Shown here one piece after another: positions 1 to 8,313 of a DNA stretch of 64,000 nucleotides. The notes beneath the pieces were generated by a model, which ran no database searches, was not told the DNA's origin, and saw nothing but the letters and a program-made list of their open reading frames with translations. The stretch's first letter is position 1; every line of letters begins with the position of its first letter. Source of the stretch: Alphaproteobacteria bacterium (lineage in GTDB: Bacteria > Pseudomonadota > Alphaproteobacteria > Oceanibaculales > Oceanibaculaceae); contig JAHJHR010000017.1 in NCBI GenBank assembly GCA_018823745.1, forward strand, positions 62,001 through 126,000, written 5' to 3'. The translations under genes were made by a program, and so were the position numbers.

Positions 1-39
1 CCGCCGTCCTTGATCGCGCCCGCGTCGCGGCAGCCGGTA

Positions 40-825
40 ATGACAGGCCCGGGCGTCGCCCGAACATTGCTGCGCCGCACAGCACTGTGCCTGGCGATTG
101 CCGGCATCGCCACAATGGGGCTGATGCTGCTGGGCCTGGATACGGCGCTGGCGCAATCCTTCAACCTGGATTTCGGCGCGGCCGAGGGAACCGCCACCGC
201 GCGCATCATCCAGCTGGTCGCCGTCTTCACCATCCTGTCGATTGCGCCCGGCATCCTGGTGATGGTGACCTCCTTCACCCGCATCATTGTCGTGCTGTCC
301 TTCCTGCGCTTCGCCATGGGCACGCAGTCGACGCCACCGAACATCGTCATGGTCAGTCTGGCCATGTTCCTGACCTTCTTCATCATGCAGCCGACCATGG
401 ATCAGGCCTATCGCGAGGGCGTGCAGCCCCTGATGGAGCAGGAGATCGACGAGGCGCAGGCGCTGGAGCGGGTCATCGAGCCGTTCCACGCCTTCATGCG
501 CACCCATGTCCGCGACCAGGATCTGCAGCTTTTCCTTGAGATTTCGAAGGCCGGGGAAGATGAGGTCGGAGCCGCGACGCCGCTGCGCGCGCTGATCCCC
601 GCTTTCATGATCAGCGAGTTGCGGCGCGCTTTTGAAATCGGCTTCCTGATCTACATCCCCTTCGTCATCATCGACATGGTCATCGCGTCGATCCTGATGT
701 CGATGGGCATGATGATGATCCCGCCGATCATCGTCTCGATGCCGTTCAAGCTGATCTTCTTCGTGCTGCTGGATGGCTGGTACATGATCGCCGGCAGCCT
801 GGTGCAGAGCTACGGACCGTTCTAG
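40..825 (+). CDS. fliP: flagellar type III export protein FliP
   Basis: FliP is a core inner-membrane component of the flagellar export gate (FliPQR with FlhA/FlhB). The protein starts with an N-terminal signal-like segment ending in ALAQ (about residue 39), then the family's hydrophobic region with TSFTRIIVVLSFLR, and a C-terminal hydrophobic hairpin rich in Met/Ile (SMGMMMIPP). About 261 aa, normal for FliP with a signal peptide. I chose ATG at 40; an in-frame TTG at 10 would add ten residues but gives no better family fit. The upstream gene (often fliO) lies outside the window. The gene runs toward the large TPR gene on the other strand with only six bases between stops and no visible terminator. 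Very sure of identity. Confidence 0.97.
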   Translation: MTGPGVARTLLRRTALCLAIAGIATMGLMLLGLDTALAQSFNLDFGAAEGTATARIIQLVAVFTILSIAPGILVMVTSFTRIIVVLSFLRFAMGTQSTPPNIVMVSLAMFLTFFIMQPTMDQAYREGVQPLMEQEIDEAQALERVIEPFHAFMRTHVRDQDLQLFLEISKAGEDEVGAATPLRALIPAFMISELRRAFEIGFLIYIPFVIIDMVIASILMSMGMMMIPPIIVSMPFKLIFFVLLDGWYMIAGSLVQSYGPF

Positions 826-831
826 CTGGCC

Positions 832-3800
832 TTAATTTATCGCGCTGAGCTGGCTGTTCTTCAGCTTCTCGCGGTAATTGGACAGGAAGGACTGGAAGCG
901 CTGCACATCCTGGAAACGCTGCGTCAGGGTCTCCAGATCGGCCAGATCGCCCGATGTCGTGTTGGTGATCAGACGGAACGCCTCGCGGTAGGGTGAATTA
1001 TCCATCGCCGGCGCATGCGCCTGACGGATCGCGACGACCTGGGCGGTATTCTCGCTCATCGATGCCGCGATGGCCCAGTTGAGGACGGTTGTCGCCTCGC
1101 TGTCCGTCAATTGCGGCTTCGCTGCCAGTGGCGCCGCCAGGCGCGCGAAAACGCCCGTCGCTGCCGCCCAATCCTGCTTGCGCCAGAGAATATCCGCCCG
1201 CAGCAAATCGGCATCGCGGCTGGTATCCTTGCTCAGCAGGGCAAGCGCCTCGTCCGGCTGGCTGAGATCGAAGACCGCACGCGCCCGCAGCCGCATCCGC
1301 TCGTCGAACAGATCGACCGGCAGGCCCGGCGCATTGCTTTCATCCAGCGCCCCGATGGCGGCATCCGGCCGCCGGTCGAGCAGGCGGATCAGTGCCAGCC
1401 GGGCGCCGATCCGGGCCTTGTCGACGCCTTCCAGCCGGAATTTCACCTGACGGTCCAGCAGATTGGCGGCCCGGTCCAGCAGATCGACGGCGACAAGGCG
1501 ATCCGCCAGCCGGCGGATCATTTCATTGCCGCGCGCGCCGGGCGGGGTCAGTTCGCGGAAATCATCATACAGCGCCAGTGCGGTCAGAGGCGGCATCCGG
1601 TCGGCAATACCGTCGAGATACAGCGATACGAAGGAATCGGTCATGGTTTTCGCCAGAACCTTCGATTCCGGGTAATCCGGGAACAGCGTGACCGCCTCGC
1701 GCATTGTCGTCAGGCCGTTGCGGTAATCATTCTCGGCCAGATACAGCTCGCCCATGCGGCGCAGCAGATCGAATTCCAGCTCGTCGCCGCGCCAGGCAAA
1801 GCGCAACCCTTCCAGGCGCTGCAGGGCCTGACCGGTGGTGATGTTGCCCTGCGCCAGTTCTTCCTCGATGATCGCACGGGCCGCCCGGATGCGCGCCCAG
1901 CGGTCGGTGCCGTCCGCCAGCGGGCGCCACAGCTCCATGGCCTCATCCTTGCTGCCGGCAGCGGCAAGCACCCGGCCGCGCAGGAAATTGATGCGGGCCA
2001 TCTCGCTCTCGATCGGCGTGCCTTCGGCGACGACGTTGAGAAACTCCCCGGCGCCGCGATAATCGCCGACGCGAATCGCCGCCTGTGCGGCCAGCAAGGC
2101 AATCTCGGTCGTATAGTTGCGCGGATAATCCGCCGGTATCTCGCCAGCCCGGGCGAATTGCTCGACAGCCGCGTTCCAGTCGCCCATCGCCGCCTTGGCA
2201 GCGCCGCGCCACAGCGCAATTTCCCGGTTCCCGTCCAGCGCCCGGTCCGCCAGGCTGTCCGACGCTTCCTGATAGCGCCCCATGGCGAAATAGGACGCCC
2301 CCAGCAGCGCCTTGAAGCTGGGCACATTGGCGATGTCGGGGTCCTCGATGGCAATGGTGCGCAGCAAGCCCTGCGCTTCCACCGACAGGCCATTGGCAAA
2401 ATAGAACTGGGCCAGCTCCAGCCGCGGCTTGGTCCGGGCGATGCTGGTCGCCTCGGCCACGGCAAATTGCAGGGTCTGGCGTTCCGGGTAGAAATTGCTG
2501 CGTCCGCCGCGCCGCCACTGGGTCATCGGAAAGGGCCGGCCGTTCTGCAGCCCGCCGGTGGCCGATTGCTCGCCGAAGGTCGCCTCGCGGCGCGCCACAT
2601 CGCGCGACAAAGAGAGCCCGCCATCCTGACTGCTGGTGATCGCCACACCATCCGGCAATTGACGGATCTGCACGCCATCGGTCAGCGGCACCACGGCAAC
2701 GCCCTGGACGGTCGGCAGCAGCTCAAATTCGGCAAAGCGGCGCTCGCCGTCAATGCCGCGGCCCAGCGGGGCCAGCGGGACGATGTTCACCTCATCCCCG
2801 ACCTCCGGGTCGCGCACGATGATCGTCTCGCCGATCCCGGTGACCGGTATGAACAGACGCGGCCCCTGCGGGCTGATCGGCTGCACCTCGGCTGCCAGAG
2901 GGACGTCCGGGCGGATCGTCTGGGCGCGCAGTTCGATCACCCAGCTGTTGCCGTCGCGCCAGACCCGCGGGTTGACGCCCTCGACAAGCCGCGCCCGCAA
3001 CAGCGAGCCGACCGGCACGGCAACCTGCTGTGGCTGGCTGAAAACCTGGTTATCGGTGGCCGACAGGCCGGACAGATCGAGCCGCCGTCCCTGATCGAAG
3101 GCCACCCAGAGATGCCCTGCCCGGCGGAACACCGCTGCCGAGACCGCCTGCGGCCATTCAAAGCGCAGGGCGATCATGTCGCCCTCCCGGCGTACCGTGA
3201 CGGGAATCGCATCCCCGGCAAGCTGGTCGATAGCGACCGGTGCCCGAATACGCTGCGGGGCCGAGGTGGTCAGCAATTGCGGGGTCAGCGCCGTCGAGCC
3301 GGCGGGCGCGGCAGCGCTGCCGGCTGACTGTGCGGGCGCGGCCGGTTCCGAAATCTGCGGGGTCGCAGGTTGCGGGGTCGGCGGTGTTGCAGCGACAGAG
3401 GGCGCTGGCGGCCGGGCCTGCGGGGGAGCCTGGGGCGGCGTTGGCTGACCCCTACCGGTCCGTGGCGGAGTCGCCTGCGGCACCGGCGGCTGCGGAGGCG
3501 TTGCCTGGGGCGCGCTCGCCTGGGGCGCACTGGCCTGGGGCGCACTGGCTTGTGGCGCACTCGCCTGCGGAGCGCTGGCAGCACCACCCGCCTGCGCGTC
3601 CAGCACATCGACCACGATCTTGGTGCCGCTGCGGAAATAGCGCAGCCGGGCATCCGCCGGTATCTGCAATGCCACCGCCCTGCCCTCCGTCGCAGCAACG
3701 GGGTCGATGCGCTGCACATTGCGCAAGGGTCGGCTGTTCAGCGTGCCGGTTTCATAGCGCGCCGGCCGGTCGAAGCGGATGGTCGCCCTGCCCTCGGCAC

Positions 3801-4341
3801 GCTCGACCGTATAGTCGACCGGACGGTTCCAGTCGAAGACCAGCCGGCTGTAGCCAGTGTGATCGGCACCGCGCACGGCCAGCGCAGGCGCTGCCGGCTG
3901 CGCTACAGGCGCTGGCGTTGCCGCCGGTGCCGGGGTTGCCTGGGGGGTTCCCTGGGGGGCTCCCTGGCGCCTCAGATCGACCACGAAGGAAGCGCCCTGC
4001 GGGAAGCTGCTGACCTGGTAGTCGCCATTCACCAGCGCGAAGCTGACCGTGCGGTTATCCGCCGCGACGGAGCCGCCGCCCAGATAACCGCGCAGATTCG
4101 CCAACGCGCCGGAAAGATCCGCCTGCAAGGGCCGGTCAAAGGCAACCAGAAGAGAAGAACCTTCTATCCGCGCCGTCCCGCTGGCAGTGGTTGGCCAGTC
4201 AAAGACCAGCCGGCCATGGCCTTCATGCAACCCGCCGCGAACCGGCACAGCCGTCAGCGGCGCAGCCTGCTGGGCAACAGCCGGCAGGGCCGCGACCAGC
4301 AGCAGGGCAAGCATCAGGCGAAGAAAGAGCGGACGCATCAT
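832..4341 (-). CDS. large periplasmic AMIN-like / TPR protein in motility cluster
   Basis: A 1169-aa protein with a clear signal peptide (cleavage near AVAQQ, residue 24). The first half has three similar beta-rich segments, each with an LVFDW or LRFEW type start and a VVDL/VVDV/VIEL end (about residues 40-128, 158-248 and 385-475). They resemble AMIN domains, which in other proteins bind cell-wall polymers. Between the second and third is a Pro/Ala/Gln-rich linker containing five ASAPQ repeats. The second half, from about residue 640, is alpha-helical with TPR-like repeats (for example GRYQEASDSLADRAL). The start overlaps the stop of the MotB/OmpA-like gene as ATGA, so they are probably cotranslated. 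No exact function is known to me; by context and domains I infer a periplasmic scaffold linked to the flagellar stator or envelope. A FimV-like or MotC-like role is an alternative. Confidence 0.85.
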   Translation of the reverse strand: MMRPLFLRLMLALLLVAALPAVAQQAAPLTAVPVRGGLHEGHGRLVFDWPTTASGTARIEGSSLLVAFDRPLQADLSGALANLRGYLGGGSVAADNRTVSFALVNGDYQVSSFPQGASFVVDLRRQGAPQGTPQATPAPAATPAPVAQPAAPALAVRGADHTGYSRLVFDWNRPVDYTVERAEGRATIRFDRPARYETGTLNSRPLRNVQRIDPVAATEGRAVALQIPADARLRYFRSGTKIVVDVLDAQAGGAASAPQASAPQASAPQASAPQASAPQATPPQPPVPQATPPRTGRGQPTPPQAPPQARPPAPSVAATPPTPQPATPQISEPAAPAQSAGSAAAPAGSTALTPQLLTTSAPQRIRAPVAIDQLAGDAIPVTVRREGDMIALRFEWPQAVSAAVFRRAGHLWVAFDQGRRLDLSGLSATDNQVFSQPQQVAVPVGSLLRARLVEGVNPRVWRDGNSWVIELRAQTIRPDVPLAAEVQPISPQGPRLFIPVTGIGETIIVRDPEVGDEVNIVPLAPLGRGIDGERRFAEFELLPTVQGVAVVPLTDGVQIRQLPDGVAITSSQDGGLSLSRDVARREATFGEQSATGGLQNGRPFPMTQWRRGGRSNFYPERQTLQFAVAEATSIARTKPRLELAQFYFANGLSVEAQGLLRTIAIEDPDIANVPSFKALLGASYFAMGRYQEASDSLADRALDGNREIALWRGAAKAAMGDWNAAVEQFARAGEIPADYPRNYTTEIALLAAQAAIRVGDYRGAGEFLNVVAEGTPIESEMARINFLRGRVLAAAGSKDEAMELWRPLADGTDRWARIRAARAIIEEELAQGNITTGQALQRLEGLRFAWRGDELEFDLLRRMGELYLAENDYRNGLTTMREAVTLFPDYPESKVLAKTMTDSFVSLYLDGIADRMPPLTALALYDDFRELTPPGARGNEMIRRLADRLVAVDLLDRAANLLDRQVKFRLEGVDKARIGARLALIRLLDRRPDAAIGALDESNAPGLPVDLFDERMRLRARAVFDLSQPDEALALLSKDTSRDADLLRADILWRKQDWAAATGVFARLAAPLAAKPQLTDSEATTVLNWAIAASMSENTAQVVAIRQAHAPAMDNSPYREAFRLITNTTSGDLADLETLTQRFQDVQRFQSFLSNYREKLKNSQLSAIN
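3503..3577 (-). repeat. 15-bp in-frame tandem repeat (ASAPQ linker)
   Basis: Five consecutive 15-base units, the middle ones nearly identical and the outer ones diverged, encode five ASAPQ pentapeptides in the linker of the AMIN-like/TPR protein. Such repeats change copy number easily by slippage, so linker length may vary between strains. Confidence 0.85.
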
Positions 4342-5129
4342 GGGGTGCCGACAGCCTGTGACGGATAGATGACGAGATCAACACGCCGCGCCAGCGCCTC
4401 CCGGCGCGGCAGATCGATGTCGCGCGCCAGCAGTTCGAAACGTGTGTCGGCAAAGCCTTGAACGATCATAGGCTTATCATAGCCCGAGTCGATCAGCGAT
4501 GCCGCTACCGACTGTGCCCGGGCGAGCGACAATTCCCAATTGGTACGATACGGCCCGGAGCGGATCGGCGCCGGATCAGTATGCCCGTAGACATCCACGC
4601 GATTGCCGAGATTGCTCAACACCCCTCCCAAATCAAACAGAGCCAGCCTTGCCGCATCATCCAGCCGGGCGCTGTTGCGCGCAAACAGCACATCGCTCGG
4701 CAGCGAGATCACCAATCGGTCCGTGAGACGGTGAAGCACGCTTCGTGCCAGAACCGGCTCGCTGTCGAGATGCGTGCGCAGCAGGGAGAAGAGATAATCG
4801 AGATTGAGGGCCGCCTCGCGCTTGTCTGCCTCTAGCCCCAGGGCGGTGGGCGGCGCGGTCGCCACGGTTTCCTGATCGGGATTCAGCCGGTCGGCCAAGG
4901 TTGCCGAGAGCTCCTTGAAGGCGGTCTCCGACGGGCTCGACATCGCATAGAGCATGATGAAGAAGGCCAGCAACAGGGCGATCGTATCGAGAAAGGTCAG
5001 TAGCCATACCGGGCCGCCAACCTTGGGCAGCTGGATGAAGGGGTCCGGCCCCTCCTCGCCCGCTGCCGGTGAGGAGACCGGCTTCGCCCGGCCATTCCCG
5101 CGCCATGGCTGGAAGAAATCGCGGATCAT
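4338..5129 (-). CDS. MotB/OmpA-family protein with peptidoglycan-binding domain
   Basis: A 263-aa protein with one N-terminal membrane helix in the MotB style: WLLTFLDTIALLLAFFIMLY, with an Asp at the position of the proton-carrying Asp of MotB. The C-terminal half is an OmpA-like peptidoglycan-binding domain, with the typical VYGHTDPAPI and LARAQSVAASL segments. ATG at 5129 was chosen because it begins MIRDFF just before the membrane segment, one base after the preceding stop and behind a G-rich stretch. A longer reading frame to 5180 would overlap the upstream gene. The downstream TPR gene overlaps it by four bases. No MotA-like partner is next to it. It is either a stator B subunit or a MotB-like envelope anchor; MotB itself cannot be confirmed without finding MotA elsewhere. 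Confidence 0.87.
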   Translation of the reverse strand: MIRDFFQPWRGNGRAKPVSSPAAGEEGPDPFIQLPKVGGPVWLLTFLDTIALLLAFFIMLYAMSSPSETAFKELSATLADRLNPDQETVATAPPTALGLEADKREAALNLDYLFSLLRTHLDSEPVLARSVLHRLTDRLVISLPSDVLFARNSARLDDAARLALFDLGGVLSNLGNRVDVYGHTDPAPIRSGPYRTNWELSLARAQSVAASLIDSGYDKPMIVQGFADTRFELLARDIDLPRREALARRVDLVIYPSQAVGTP

Positions 5130-5130
5130 C

Positions 5131-5829
5131 CTAGCGCCCCCCCGGGACGGCATCGGCCGCGAAGGTGACATTGGCCGCACCGGCCGGGCGCTGGTAGACG
5201 AAAAAGCCGATCCGGTCCGAAGGCCCCGGCATGAAGCCGACCGAGACGCGAACCGGCGGCAGGCCGGCCTCGATCAGTGCCTGCGCCAGGCGGCCCATGC
5301 GCAGCATCGCCGGGGTCTGCTGGCCGGCGCGCGCGGCCGCCAGATCACCGGCCCCGCCTGTACCCAGCAATATCTCCAGATCGAAGCGGTAGCCGGCCGG
5401 CGGGGTGCGGAGAATCTCGGCGAAGGGCTTGAAGAATTGAAGGCCGCGAGGCGACAGCTCATCGCCCTCACCGACAAACAGGAACGCCACCGGAAGATCG
5501 ACACGGTAGACATCGGCGCGCACGGCCTGATCGACCGGTTCAAGCGCGAAATGCTGCTGGAACAGGGTGCCCAGACGCGTCGAGGCATCGGCCCCGACGG
5601 CAAGACCGCCCGCCGCGATGCCGTCCCCGCCGACCGTGCCACTTCTCAGGAAGGACGGAAAACTGCGGTTCACGCCCTCGACAACCTGGGCCGAGCGCTC
5701 ATCTTCGAAGCTGGATATGGACTGAAGCAGGATGAAGAAGGCCAGCAGCAACAGATACAAGCTGAGCAGGGCCTGACCGCTGGCGGCTGCCGGGTTGGTC
5801 GTTTCTACCGGCTGTTCATCATCATACAT
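5131..5829 (-). CDS. degenerate MotB-like membrane protein
   Basis: A 232-aa protein with one N-terminal membrane helix (SLYLLLLAFFILLQSIS, about residues 22-40) that resembles the MotB helix but has no Asp in it. The rest looks like a worn OmpA-like fold: VYRVDLPVAFLFVGEGDELSPRG resembles the first strand and helix of such domains, and the end (VRVSVGFMPGP) the last, but the usual GHTD motif is missing. It lies directly upstream of the Asp-carrying MotB/OmpA-like gene with one base between stop and start, so the two were probably translated together and may form a mixed dimer. The function is inferred from its neighbour and topology only. Confidence 0.8.
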   Translation of the reverse strand: MYDDEQPVETTNPAAASGQALLSLYLLLLAFFILLQSISSFEDERSAQVVEGVNRSFPSFLRSGTVGGDGIAAGGLAVGADASTRLGTLFQQHFALEPVDQAVRADVYRVDLPVAFLFVGEGDELSPRGLQFFKPFAEILRTPPAGYRFDLEILLGTGGAGDLAAARAGQQTPAMLRMGRLAQALIEAGLPPVRVSVGFMPGPSDRIGFFVYQRPAGAANVTFAADAVPGGR

Positions 5830-5880
5830 ACGTGTCGATCGCGGTTTGCCCCGTTTCCCACAAGGCTATGCATACACCGC

Positions 5881-6537
5881 TTAGTCGAAACTGGCCAGAA
5901 TAGCGTCAATATCGTCCTGGGAATTTGCCGCCGTCGGCAATTGCGGACCGTTGAGCAGATCGGCATCCGGGCGGGTGTCGCCGGGCTTTGCCGATTTCGG
6001 TTTCGCCACTTCGGCATCGGGCTTGGCGGTCGGCGGGCCGAAGGCGCCCAGCAACTGGCCGACCTTGCTTTCGATCTGCTGCAGCGTATTCACCACCTTG
6101 GTGATGCGCTGGCCGGTAATATCCTGGAAATTGCAGGCTTCGTAGATGTTGGTCACCGCTTCGGTGGCCCGCGCCGACAATTCCGGCGACAATTCGCCGG
6201 CGATTTCCGCGATCACATCGCAGGAATCGAGAATCTTGCCGGTCGCCTCTTCCGTGGCGCCGACCACGGCATCCAATTCATCCGTAGCGCTGGGAATGTC
6301 ATGGGCGCGGATGTCATCCGCACCGATCGACGCCAGTTCCTCGCGCGTCGAGCGGATGAAGCGCGCCAGATCTTCCAATTCGCCATAGAGCTGCAGGGCA
6401 CCGGGGGAAAGATCGCCCCGAATCGTGCCAATCATCTGCTCGACGATCTCGACGACCTCACCCACCGTCACGACCGGGGTTTGCGGATCCGGCTGGACGA
6501 ACGGAGTTTGGCGCTTGTCTATCTTCGTCCCGGCCAC
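5881..6537 (-). CDS. cheZ: protein phosphatase CheZ
   Basis: CheZ removes phosphate from CheY-P and so ends the motor signal. The 218-aa sequence is mainly helical and carries the family core ACNFQDITGQRITKV (about residues 132-147), which includes the catalytic Asp-x-x-Gly-Gln arrangement. The C-terminus DDIDAILASFD is the classic short CheY-binding helix after a Pro/Lys-rich tether. The start codon is GTG at 6537, supported by a strong GAGGGAG site about eight bases upstream. It lies 13 bases after cheY, matching substrate and enzyme in one unit. Sure of identity. Confidence 0.95.
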   Translation of the reverse strand: MAGTKIDKRQTPFVQPDPQTPVVTVGEVVEIVEQMIGTIRGDLSPGALQLYGELEDLARFIRSTREELASIGADDIRAHDIPSATDELDAVVGATEEATGKILDSCDVIAEIAGELSPELSARATEAVTNIYEACNFQDITGQRITKVVNTLQQIESKVGQLLGAFGPPTAKPDAEVAKPKSAKPGDTRPDADLLNGPQLPTAANSQDDIDAILASFD

Positions 6538-6550
6538 GGATCAGACTCCC

Positions 6551-6937
6551 TCAGAAATTGCCGATAACGGCGACCAGCTTCATCTTCAGGGTCGCGGCGT
6601 TGAACGGCTTCACGATGTAGTTGTTCACGCCGGCCTGTTTGGCAGCGATGACGTTCTCGGTCTTGCTTTCCGCCGTCACCATGATGAAGGGCGTGCCCTT
6701 CAGCTTGGCGTCGGCGCGCACTTCCTTCAGCAGCTGCAGACCGGTCATCGGCTCCATATTCCAGTCGGAAATGACCAGGCCGTAACTCTTCTCGCGCATC
6801 TTCTTCAGCGCCATGCTGCCGTCAGTGGCTTCGTCGACATTGTCGAAACCGATCTGCTTCAAAAGATTTCGAATGATTCTCAGCATCGTCCGGTAATCAT
6901 CGACGATGAGAATTTCCATATTCATGTCAACGGACAT
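6551..6937 (-). CDS. cheY: chemotaxis response regulator CheY
   Basis: A single receiver domain of 128 aa: acidic pair in ILIVDDY, phospho-acceptor Asp in LVISDWNM, conserved Thr in MVTAES and Lys in VKPFNA. The order and spacing match CheY, which carries the chemoreceptor signal to the FliM switch. ATG at 6937 is preceded by GAGGTG at good distance, better than a TTG at 6940. It is followed by cheZ after 13 bases. The 120 bases upstream, before motE, could hold a promoter but I see no convincing one. Several CheY paralogues are common in this class; this one sits in the flagellar rather than the che operon. Confidence 0.95.
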   Translation of the reverse strand: MSVDMNMEILIVDDYRTMLRIIRNLLKQIGFDNVDEATDGSMALKKMREKSYGLVISDWNMEPMTGLQLLKEVRADAKLKGTPFIMVTAESKTENVIAAKQAGVNNYIVKPFNAATLKMKLVAVIGNF

Positions 6938-7059
6938 CAATCACCTCGGCTGGCGGAACTGGGACAGAAAGTTCATATGGTTACTTATCCGACGCCACTG
7001 TATGGCCGGTTCATTAACCAACAGTTAAACGGTCGGATAAAACTAAAAAATAACGATAA

Positions 7060-7716
7060 TCAGGGCTTCACAGCAGCTTCCAGATCAGGCATCGGCCGAC
7101 GCGAGGCGATTTCCGTCGTCACCTGCTGCGCCCGCTTGGGGGTCATATCGGCCAGAATCGGCGCAATGCGGCGTTCCGCCATGCGCTCCATCACCTGCAG
7201 CAGGATGGCGATATCCAGCTCGTTGAAGATGGCGGCCGCATCCTTCGGCTTCATCGCCTCGTAAATCTTCACCAGGCGCTGCAGCTCCGCCTCTTCCTGC
7301 TCATTGTATTTCTTGATCAGGCCTTCGATATCGCCCCGGATCGAGGCCAGATCGCCGATCCGCTTCTCGATACGCTGTTCGGCGGCGGCCAGAAGACCTT
7401 CCTTCTGGATCAGAGTCTGCTCGCGCTGGTCCAGCTCCTCGCGCCGGCGCGACAATTCCTGTAACAGCTCAATCTCGGAGCGGCTGAACAGGATCGGATC
7501 GATCGGCTTGTCGCCATCCTTGCGCTGGGCCGCCGGCTTTGGCGGGTTCTGCTGGGGCGGGTTCTGTTGCTGGTTCTGCTGCGGCTGGGCCTGCTGGGCC
7601 GCCACCGGCGATGGCCCGATGCGGGTGACTTCCTGCCAGATGCCGCCCACCTTCACGGTCAGCAGCAGCAGCGCGGCCAGGATCGTGACCGGGATCAGGC
7701 GAAACGAGGAAGCCAT
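7060..7716 (-). CDS. motE: MotE-family periplasmic protein
   Basis: A 218-aa protein with an N-terminal membrane anchor or signal (LIPVTILAALLLLTVKVGG), a Gln/Pro/Asn-rich low-complexity linker, a long coiled coil (about residues 85-150, rich in E/Q/R heptads) and a C-terminal MgtE-N-like domain containing KIYEAMKPKDAAAIFNELD and MAERRIAPILADM. This is the MotE/FliG-N-like architecture; in Rhizobiales MotE helps fold the periplasmic motility protein MotC. The start is preceded by GAGGG. It follows the DUF6468 gene with 31 bases between. Family assignment is good; the partner in this organism is unknown, though the large periplasmic TPR protein is a candidate. Confidence 0.85.
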   Translation of the reverse strand: MASSFRLIPVTILAALLLLTVKVGGIWQEVTRIGPSPVAAQQAQPQQNQQQNPPQQNPPKPAAQRKDGDKPIDPILFSRSEIELLQELSRRREELDQREQTLIQKEGLLAAAEQRIEKRIGDLASIRGDIEGLIKKYNEQEEAELQRLVKIYEAMKPKDAAAIFNELDIAILLQVMERMAERRIAPILADMTPKRAQQVTTEIASRRPMPDLEAAVKP

Positions 7717-7747
7717 TCAAACCCTCTTTAAATCAGTATTCGCAGCA

Positions 7748-8263
7748 TCAGCGCGCATTGCGCAGAGCGCGCAGCAGGTCGCGCTCCGCCTTGGACCGGC
7801 CACCGGCCGCCTCGTCGCCCTCGTCAGCCGGTTCTTCCGGCGCAACCCTCGCCTGCCCTCTGCCGACAGTCGCCGCACCGGCAAGATTGGCGGCTGACAG
7901 ATCGGCGGCGAAGCCGGCCATGCCCCGTTCCTCGCGCGGCGAGGTCCGGTTGGCCAGTTTCTCCGCCAGCGCGTCGGCACGCTCGATCATGAACACCAGC
8001 TCGTCGCGGATCGCAACTGCACGGTCCGTTGGCTGCTGCAGTGACCGGCCAACCTCTTCCGCCGTGGCTTTCAGACCCTTCAGACCGGCATCCGCCTTTT
8101 GCGTGGCGTCCACGAAGCGGGCGATCATCGTCTCGAATTCCGCCCGGTCGGCGCGCAACCGTCCGAGTTTGCGGTTGAGGATTATGGCATAGACAATGGT
8201 GGCAATAAGCAGAATTGCCACCAGTACGTCCAGGACCAACGACAGTTGGAGGTCCATGTCCAT
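7748..8263 (-). CDS. DUF6468-type membrane protein in fliM operon
   Basis: A 171-aa protein with one N-terminal membrane helix (LVLDVLVAILLIATIVYAIIL) followed by a basic coiled-coil region (LNRKLGRLRADRAEFETMI) and a charged, Ala-rich tail ending RALRNAR. It resembles the DUF6468 proteins often found between fliM and motE in alphaproteobacteria. Three in-frame ATGs occur at the start; the one at 8263 has the best distance from AGAGG. The role is unknown; membrane anchoring and operon position suggest a motor-associated protein. Confidence 0.8.
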   Translation of the reverse strand: MDMDLQLSLVLDVLVAILLIATIVYAIILNRKLGRLRADRAEFETMIARFVDATQKADAGLKGLKATAEEVGRSLQQPTDRAVAIRDELVFMIERADALAEKLANRTSPREERGMAGFAADLSAANLAGAATVGRGQARVAPEEPADEGDEAAGGRSKAERDLLRALRNAR

Positions 8264-8313
8264 TTCCATCACCTCTCTTGCCCAAGCGGCACGGCAGCCC
8301 GCGCCGGCAAATT

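Noticed and set aside
1..13. Tail of an upstream fliO gene ending at 13
   Set aside because: Only a few codons would be visible, too little to support a feature.
1015..3327. A 770-codon open frame antisense to the AMIN-like/TPR gene
   Set aside because: It is low in hydrophobic and domain content, rich in Arg/Gln/Gly and mirrors the codon pattern of the true gene; the signal peptide and repeats support only the minus strand.
4954..6567. A 537-codon plus-strand frame across the MotB-like and cheZ genes
   Set aside because: It runs antisense to three well-supported genes with family motifs and overlapping starts.
6985..7010. Possible sigma-54 site before cheY
   Set aside because: Spacing fits, but the -12 element is TGGC rather than TTGC and the -24 element is weak.
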